A DNA stretch of 9,165 nucleotides from a bacterium (Candidatus Ratteibacteria) CG_4_9_14_3_um_filter_41_21. GTDB taxonomy: Bacteria; Ratteibacteria; UBA8468. Where the stretch lies: contig PFWI01000053.1 of assembly GCA_002791075.1 (NCBI GenBank), forward strand, positions 1 through 9,165. Direction: 5' to 3'. A model generated the notes under the pieces. It made no database searches, was not told where the DNA came from, and saw only the letters and a list, made by a program, of their open reading frames with translations. The position numbers were made by a program, and so were the translations under genes. Below are positions 4,985 to 9,165 of this stretch, one piece after another. The number at the start of each line of letters is the position of its first letter. Position 1 is the first letter of the stretch.

Positions 4985-6571
4985 ATGTTTGATGTATCTA
5001 AAAAAAGATACCGGTTGAGAATTATTATTCCGGCCTATCCGGTATTTAACATTTATTCCCGCGTGGCTAAGGGGACTACCGCTCTGGGACCGGTATGTAT
5101 CGCCAGCGTAGTGAATGAAATGGAAGGATGGGACGTGGAGGTGATTGACGAGAATAATCTTCGCCGCTACGGACCCAGAAGCGATTCTATCGGAGCCGAC
5201 CATAAATTTTTACAGCGGGTAAGACCCGCGGATGTTGTCGGATTCTATGGCGGATTAACCAGCACCATACCCCGACTCTACGAAATAGCCCGCTTTTATA
5301 AAAATAAGGGGATGATAACTATTGCCGGTGGACAACATTTCGTTGAAGATAACATTGCCGAAGCATTGTCTTCCGATATTGACTACGTGGTTATTGGCGA
5401 AGGTGAAGAAACCATTAAAGAGCTTCTCCGGGCTATAGAGGGCAAAGAAAATATCAGCGAAGTGAAAGGCATCGCTTATCGCAACAATGGTAAGGTTATC
5501 TGCACTCCGAAAAGGGAGCCCCCGACGGATTTTGACCGGTTTCCCTTACCGGATTTCTCCTTAGTGCGTTACGCCAGGATTAAACTTTATCCTGTTGAAA
5601 GAATACGCGGTTGCGGTATGGATTGTGAATTCTGCACGGTTAAAGGCAAACCCAGATATGCTACCCCCAAGCGACTTCTCGAATGCATCAGCTCTCTTCT
5701 GGAAACCAGGGATGCCCGACACTTTTTTATTGTTGATGACCTTTTTGGACAACAGCGGGATGAGACAATAAGGTTCTGCAATATGCTCAGGGACTATCAA
5801 AAGAACGTGGGCAGAAAGCTGGATCTAAGCGTTCAGATAAGACTGGATAAAGCGCAAGACCCCGAACTGCTTTCTGCGATGCGCCAAGCCGGCATTAATA
5901 TGGTTGCCATCGGCTTTGAATCACCTATTGAAGAAGAATTAGAAGTTATGAGAAAGCATATAAAACCTGAAAATATGGTATCTCTTGCAAGGACGTTCCA
6001 TAACTTTGGATTCTTGGTGCACGGGATGTTTATCTTCGGTTACCCTTTAAAAGAAAGTGTGAATTTTAAAATATCGGCCAGGGAACGCATCAAGCGTTTT
6101 AAGAACTTCATCAAAAAAGCTAAAATTGATACAATACAGGTTTTGCTGCCGGTTCCTCTGCCGGGGACAGAATTAAGGCACCGGCTCCAAAAACAAAAAA
6201 GGATTTACCCGACCCGGGACGTAGGCTGGGAATACTACGATGGCAACTTTCCTCTGTTTGAGCCCGATGAACCTATGACTGCCGAAAAGATGCAAACTTG
6301 TATAAGAAAAATTATGGGTAAGTTTTATCAGTTTAAGTATCTCTTTATCTTAGGTTTAAACATCTTTTCTTTCCCCGCTTTAATTTTCTTTTTGTATAAT
6401 ATCAAAAAAGGATGGAGGAGATGGTATCGAACCTGGCGTAACAACCTGCTTCGCTATGGAGGCTGGGTCGTTACCAGGGGATGGACTGCCGAGTTTAAAA
6501 AAGGCACGTTCACCCGAAGATTACAAACCGCCCGAAGCTATTTAAAAGAGAAAAAGGAGGAGACAAGATGA
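4985..6571 (+). CDS. B12-binding-type radical SAM enzyme
   Basis: A 528-residue protein. The ATG at 4985 was chosen over the TTG at 4979 because AAGGGGGT ends seven bases before it. Residues about 10-155 form a Rossmann-like B12-binding domain (RIIIPAYPVF, TTALGPVCIASVV, ITIAGGQH, DYVVIGEGEETIKELL). Residues about 200-400 are the radical SAM barrel, with the 4Fe-4S motif C210-X3-C214-X2-C217 (RGCGMDCEFCTVKGK) and later motifs FFIVDDLF, INMVAIGFES and GMFIFGYP. The C-terminal part has a hydrophobic segment at about 452-471 followed by a basic tail rich in Trp and Arg, suggesting membrane attachment. Members of this class (BchE, HpnJ and relatives) carry out methylations or rearrangements of lipids, cofactors and natural products; the substrate here cannot be named. 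It overlaps a tiny frame at its stop and probably shares an operon with the nuclease gene. Confidence 0.88.
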   Translation: MFDVSKKRYRLRIIIPAYPVFNIYSRVAKGTTALGPVCIASVVNEMEGWDVEVIDENNLRRYGPRSDSIGADHKFLQRVRPADVVGFYGGLTSTIPRLYEIARFYKNKGMITIAGGQHFVEDNIAEALSSDIDYVVIGEGEETIKELLRAIEGKENISEVKGIAYRNNGKVICTPKREPPTDFDRFPLPDFSLVRYARIKLYPVERIRGCGMDCEFCTVKGKPRYATPKRLLECISSLLETRDARHFFIVDDLFGQQRDETIRFCNMLRDYQKNVGRKLDLSVQIRLDKAQDPELLSAMRQAGINMVAIGFESPIEEELEVMRKHIKPENMVSLARTFHNFGFLVHGMFIFGYPLKESVNFKISARERIKRFKNFIKKAKIDTIQVLLPVPLPGTELRHRLQKQKRIYPTRDVGWEYYDGNFPLFEPDEPMTAEKMQTCIRKIMGKFYQFKYLFILGLNIFSFPALIFFLYNIKKGWRRWYRTWRNNLLRYGGWVVTRGWTAEFKKGTFTRRLQTARSYLKEKKEETR

Positions 6572-6606
6572 ATTTAGTGAATTTTTGGAGCGATTTTTGG
6601 AAGTAA
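6568..6606 (+). CDS. 12-codon minicistron / possible leader peptide
   Basis: The ATG at 6568 overlaps the radical SAM stop (ATGA) and sits seven bases after a near-ideal ribosome binding site, AGGAGG at 6555-6560. It encodes only MNLVNFWSDFWK before TAA at 6604-6606, two bases ahead of the ATG of the nuclease gene. It may be a leader whose translation delivers ribosomes to that weaker start, or the original start of the nuclease gene separated by a frameshift. No homology is recognised; the call rests on the signal and spacing alone. Confidence 0.35.
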   Translation: MNLVNFWSDFWK

Positions 6607-6608
6607 AT

Positions 6609-7511
6609 ATGAATTACAAATTATCACCGTCAGATTTAACCTATTTGTTTGAAGGGTGTAAATATTGTTTTAGTTTAAAAGTAAAATATAAAATCCCTCA
6701 ACCATCAATGCCTATGCCCGGTATCTTTAGCGCTATCGCAGGCAGGCAAAAGGTATTTTATGAGATGAAAAGGACAGAAGATTTCTGCAAAGATTTACCG
6801 CCGGGGACTGTAGAGTATGGCGAAAAACGGGTGCAATCAATGCCTATTAAGTTTAGCAATTCATCCAATACTTGTTATATTAGCGGACGTCTTGATTTAG
6901 TGGTCAAATTCAATGATGGCAGTTTTGGAGTGATAGATTGTAAAACCGCCAGTCCCTCGGAAACTAAAACAAAAATGTATGGCCGGCAATTAGAATCTTA
7001 TGCATATGCCTTGGAAAATGCTACAGAAGGATATCCTTCTTTATCTCCAATCACCAAATTAGGTCTTCTTTATTTTGAGCCGATTGCGCTGGAGCAGGTA
7101 AATGAAACTCAACAGGCATTTAAAGGCAATCTGATATGGCATGAAGTTAGAAAGGATAGTAATGCATTCTTAGAATTTCTATCTGATGTTGTCGGGATAT
7201 TGGATTCCGATGAAATTTATCCGCAAACATGTGAGCATTGTGAATATTGCAAGGTGGGGAATAAGTGTTTAGCCGGAAAACCAAAAGCATTTGAAAATGG
7301 ATGTACTTGTTGTGCCTGGTGCGTTTATCGTGTAAAAATGAGAGAAATTGATAAAGATAATTCTGTGCCCTTGATTAATCCGAAAGTTGAAGATTCTCCA
7401 CTATGTCCAATCTGTAACGCACATATGATTAAGAGAACCGGTAAATTCGGAGAATTTTGGTCTTGCCAAAGATTTCCTGATTGCCGGGGGACGCGAAATA
7501 TAACTACATAG
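6609..7511 (+). CDS. PD-(D/E)XK nuclease fused to topoisomerase-type zinc finger
   Basis: A 300-residue protein from the ATG at 6609 (GGAAG upstream); a TTG at 6585 would add eight residues. The N-terminus (YKLSPSDLTYLFEGCKYCF) is typical of a Cas4/RecB-like family. The nuclease core is intact: GRLDLVV with D96, FGVIDCKT with D110 and K112, then RQLESYAYALE with Q127 and Y131. Cysteines C17/C20, C208-X2-C211-X2-C214-X5-C220 and C232/C234/C235/C238 could hold an Fe-S cluster or zinc. Residues 266-292 form a C4 zinc finger like those at the end of type IA topoisomerases: C-X2-C-X16-C-X5-C with RTGKFGEFWSC. The predicted role is processing of DNA, perhaps single-stranded, recognised by the zinc finger; this is inference. 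Its stop is five bases before the right inverted repeat. Confidence 0.8.
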   Translation: MNYKLSPSDLTYLFEGCKYCFSLKVKYKIPQPSMPMPGIFSAIAGRQKVFYEMKRTEDFCKDLPPGTVEYGEKRVQSMPIKFSNSSNTCYISGRLDLVVKFNDGSFGVIDCKTASPSETKTKMYGRQLESYAYALENATEGYPSLSPITKLGLLYFEPIALEQVNETQQAFKGNLIWHEVRKDSNAFLEFLSDVVGILDSDEIYPQTCEHCEYCKVGNKCLAGKPKAFENGCTCCAWCVYRVKMREIDKDNSVPLINPKVEDSPLCPICNAHMIKRTGKFGEFWSCQRFPDCRGTRNITT

Positions 7512-7516
7512 ACAAA

Positions 7517-7613
7517 AGAACTTAACCACAAAGCCACCAAGACTCAAAGAGCACCAAGAAAAACTAAAATAGCAACCACGAATTACGCGAATTAATCGAA
7601 TTCAAAAAACAAT
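7517..7613. repeat. Right copy of the 97-bp inverted repeat
   Basis: This is the exact reverse complement of bases 1-97. It begins five bases after the nuclease stop codon and ends 145 bases before the transposase stop codon. Base 7516 no longer pairs with base 98, so this inner edge is a true boundary; the outer edge cannot be judged because the left copy runs to the window edge. Confidence 0.95.
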
Positions 7614-7625
7614 AATAAAGATTCT

Positions 7626-7656
7626 CTGACCGGAGATTTGTCAGGATTTTATTTTT
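7626..7656 (+). terminator. Weak terminator-like hairpin
   Basis: CTGAC (7626-7630) and GTCAG (7640-7644) can pair around a 9-base loop and are followed by GATTTTATTTTTA. A competing TCTC/GAGA pairing overlaps it. It could end plus-strand transcripts from the nuclease gene, but the stem is short. The rest of 7614-7758 is AT-rich, with no gene. Confidence 0.25.
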
Positions 7657-7692
7657 ACCTGAAAAAAGCGTGAAAAATGATATCTCAAATAA

Positions 7693-9137
7693 GAAAACCG
7701 CATAAACACTGGGAATTCGAGCTTCTCATTTTTAAAATTTTTAGCAAAGTGCAAAAAATCATAAAGATTTTATCTTTTCAATTTTCTGAATAATGTGTTC
7801 CAATGTTTGTTTGGAGATATATTCTGCTGGTAATTTGAGTATGTTGCGGTTGTCGGTTTTTACTAATCTCGCGGGCAATACTAAGAACTCTGTCCGAATA
7901 GTCTCTAAAGCAGCATTCTGAAATCTCGGTGGTAGGCAAAGTCTCTTGAACCAGTTGACGATGTTGTAAGCGAAAAGGAGTAAAGAAAAATAGGCCTGAT
8001 TGGCATGGAAGTTGTTGGTTGGGATTCGGCCAAGAGCATAACTCTCTTTGAGTTCCCTGATAAGGACTTCTATGGTTGCTCGGGGTTTGTAGAAATACCA
8101 GACCTTTTCTGCTTTCAAAGGGAGATTGGTTACAAAAACTTGATAAGCATAGCGCTTTAAAGTAAAGAGGGTGAGTTGTTCTGAGTCTTTTTCTGGTAAA
8201 GGTCGGCGAATCACCACAAAACGGTGTGGTTTCTTCCAACGATACGGTTGATAGAGAAACTCGGCCGCTGCCCAGTCTTTCTTGAACCGGTGATAATGAA
8301 GACCCCATACTTTGTTCTTGATAGGAGGAGTCATCTTGGCTACAATACAGTAGCCAATATTTGCTTCTTCGAGGAGTTCGATGAACTTGTGATCGAAGAA
8401 ACCAGAGTCTGCTCGCAGGCGAATACGATAGAGATACGGAGGAAGTTTGTCTAAACATATTTTTAAGAACTCTACCGAACCAGTGGAGGTGTAGACATTT
8501 CCTGGTCTTAAGATACCATGCCAGAAATCTCTGGAGTGAGATTCGAAGCAAAGTAAAGGATGATAGGAACGAGCTCCTCTTTTGCGGGGGTTGTAGCCTA
8601 TCTCGGCTCCTTCGATAAACTTGCCGTAGAGGGTAAGAACCGAAGAATCGAAATCGAAGAGAAGACTGGTGCGAGGCTTGGGAAGATAGAACATCTTTAG
8701 CCTTAAGTAATCGTGAACCTTGTTGATACCCTGGATTGTTTTGGGGTTGACTCTTTTTAAGAAACGTCTTAAACTGCTGGAGTAAGGATAATTTTTCAAC
8801 CCGACAATCTGTTGGAAAGCACCATTGCCTTGAAGAATCTTGGTCTTGTTTAAACGATGAATACCAGCAATCAAAGCATAGATGATGGCCAGGATTAATT
8901 CTACGGGATGATAGAGGCTGGAACGTTGATGAAAAAGAACCTTTTTCTGCAAATGCCATTTGAGTCTCAGCTTCTTGCAAAACTGATGAACAAGAAAGAT
9001 CCCTCCAAAGTGAGTGACATTGCGTTCTCCAATAGAAATATGTAAAATTCTGATCCCTTTTGGCATCGGGCACAATGTTACTTTTTAAGTAGGGTTCTGC
9101 CAGAGCAGTTTTATTACTAACATTATGAACGGTTTTC
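7693..9137 (-). mobile_element. IS1380-family insertion sequence, ends tentative
   Basis: The transposase gene and its family place an IS here, but its ends are not certain. The best candidate terminal repeats are GAAAACCGCATAA (7693-7705) and, on the other strand, GAAAACCGTTCATAA (9123-9137). They agree except for a two-base insertion. No flanking target duplication was found, and the true ends may lie outside these points, including beyond the window on the right. Confidence 0.4.
7759..9066 (-). CDS. IS1380-family DDE transposase
   Basis: A 435-residue transposase from the ATG at 9066; a TTG at 9075 would add three residues, and no clear ribosome binding site is seen for either. It matches the IS1380 family along its length: VTHFGGIFLVHQF near the start, a helical N-terminal region (SLRRFLKR), then the catalytic core. 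DDE candidates are D138/D140 (LFDFDSSVLTLYG), D220 (RLRADSGFFDHKF) and the Glu in ATIEVLIRELKESYALG (E333 or E339). The diagnostic stretch IGYNPRKRGARSYHPLLCF is present, as is NNFHANQAYFSLLLFAYNIV. Length is normal and the frame unbroken, so it may be active. It points towards the bracketed gene block and ends 145 bases from the right inverted repeat. Confidence 0.92.
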   Translation of the reverse strand: MPKGIRILHISIGERNVTHFGGIFLVHQFCKKLRLKWHLQKKVLFHQRSSLYHPVELILAIIYALIAGIHRLNKTKILQGNGAFQQIVGLKNYPYSSSLRRFLKRVNPKTIQGINKVHDYLRLKMFYLPKPRTSLLFDFDSSVLTLYGKFIEGAEIGYNPRKRGARSYHPLLCFESHSRDFWHGILRPGNVYTSTGSVEFLKICLDKLPPYLYRIRLRADSGFFDHKFIELLEEANIGYCIVAKMTPPIKNKVWGLHYHRFKKDWAAAEFLYQPYRWKKPHRFVVIRRPLPEKDSEQLTLFTLKRYAYQVFVTNLPLKAEKVWYFYKPRATIEVLIRELKESYALGRIPTNNFHANQAYFSLLLFAYNIVNWFKRLCLPPRFQNAALETIRTEFLVLPARLVKTDNRNILKLPAEYISKQTLEHIIQKIEKIKSL

Positions 9138-9141
9138 ATAA

Positions 9142-9158
9142 GAATTACAAGGTAATTC
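9142..9158. repeat. Perfect 7-bp palindrome
   Basis: GAATTAC (9142-9148), AAG, GTAATTC (9152-9158) form a perfect hairpin. Just before it, TTATGAA (9123-9129) can pair with TTCATAA (9135-9141). Both lie upstream of the transposase start and might mark the IS end or its regulatory region. The stems are short and AT-rich. Confidence 0.4.
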
Positions 9159-9165
9159 AGTTATT

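Noticed and set aside
8224..8454. Plus-strand 76-codon frame inside the transposase gene
   Set aside because: Antisense shadow of the transposase core with no ribosome binding site or motif.
7778..9139. A second long open frame (453 codons) on the same strand as the transposase
   Set aside because: Its translation is rich in Ser, Gln and Leu and has no recognisable motif, while the overlapping frame carries the full IS1380 signature. It is a shadow frame produced by codon use.

Overview
The window is AT-rich bacterial DNA, probably from an uncultured anaerobe of a candidate phylum. The mix of a B12-type radical SAM enzyme, decayed defence genes, many small palindromic intergenic repeats and an IS1380-type transposase is common in such genomes. 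Omnitrophota or a similar lineage is a guess; no rRNA, tRNA or housekeeping marker is present to fix the taxonomy.

The most striking structure is a perfect 97-bp inverted repeat. Its left copy is bases 1-97 and its right copy 7517-7613. The pair brackets about 7.4 kb holding nearly every gene here, all on the plus strand: the first start codon is 25 bases inside the left copy and the last stop codon 5 bases before the right copy. An IS1380-family transposase gene lies just outside the right copy on the minus strand. Because the left copy starts exactly at the window edge, a second IS copy beyond it (a composite transposon), a dispersed repeat, or an assembly-graph edge are all possible.

Left part (123-1996): a wHTH-nucleotidyltransferase gene; a HEPN partner cut off before its catalytic motif; an in-frame chimera joining the N-terminus of a type I restriction subunit HsdR to the last 44 residues of a specificity subunit HsdS; a PIN-domain protein; and a small zinc-ribbon protein. 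This reads as the scar of a type I restriction locus that once carried an MNT/HEPN pair, possibly followed by a PIN gene. Middle (2061-3826): a palindromic repeat, a ClpP-fold serine protease of the SDH family, an 87-residue protein with an antitoxin-like tail, and a VapC-type PIN toxin, closely spaced in that order.

Right part (3908-7511): hairpin-rich 60-bp tandem repeats, a YgjP-like metallopeptidase overlapping a YggU/DUF167 gene, another palindromic repeat, a 528-residue radical SAM/B12-binding enzyme, a 12-codon minicistron with a strong ribosome binding site, and a PD-(D/E)XK nuclease fused to a topoisomerase-type zinc finger. The metallopeptidase and radical SAM genes look richer in G+C than the toxin and restriction genes, so the bracketed block appears to be a mosaic. 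No CRISPR array, tRNA or rRNA was seen.
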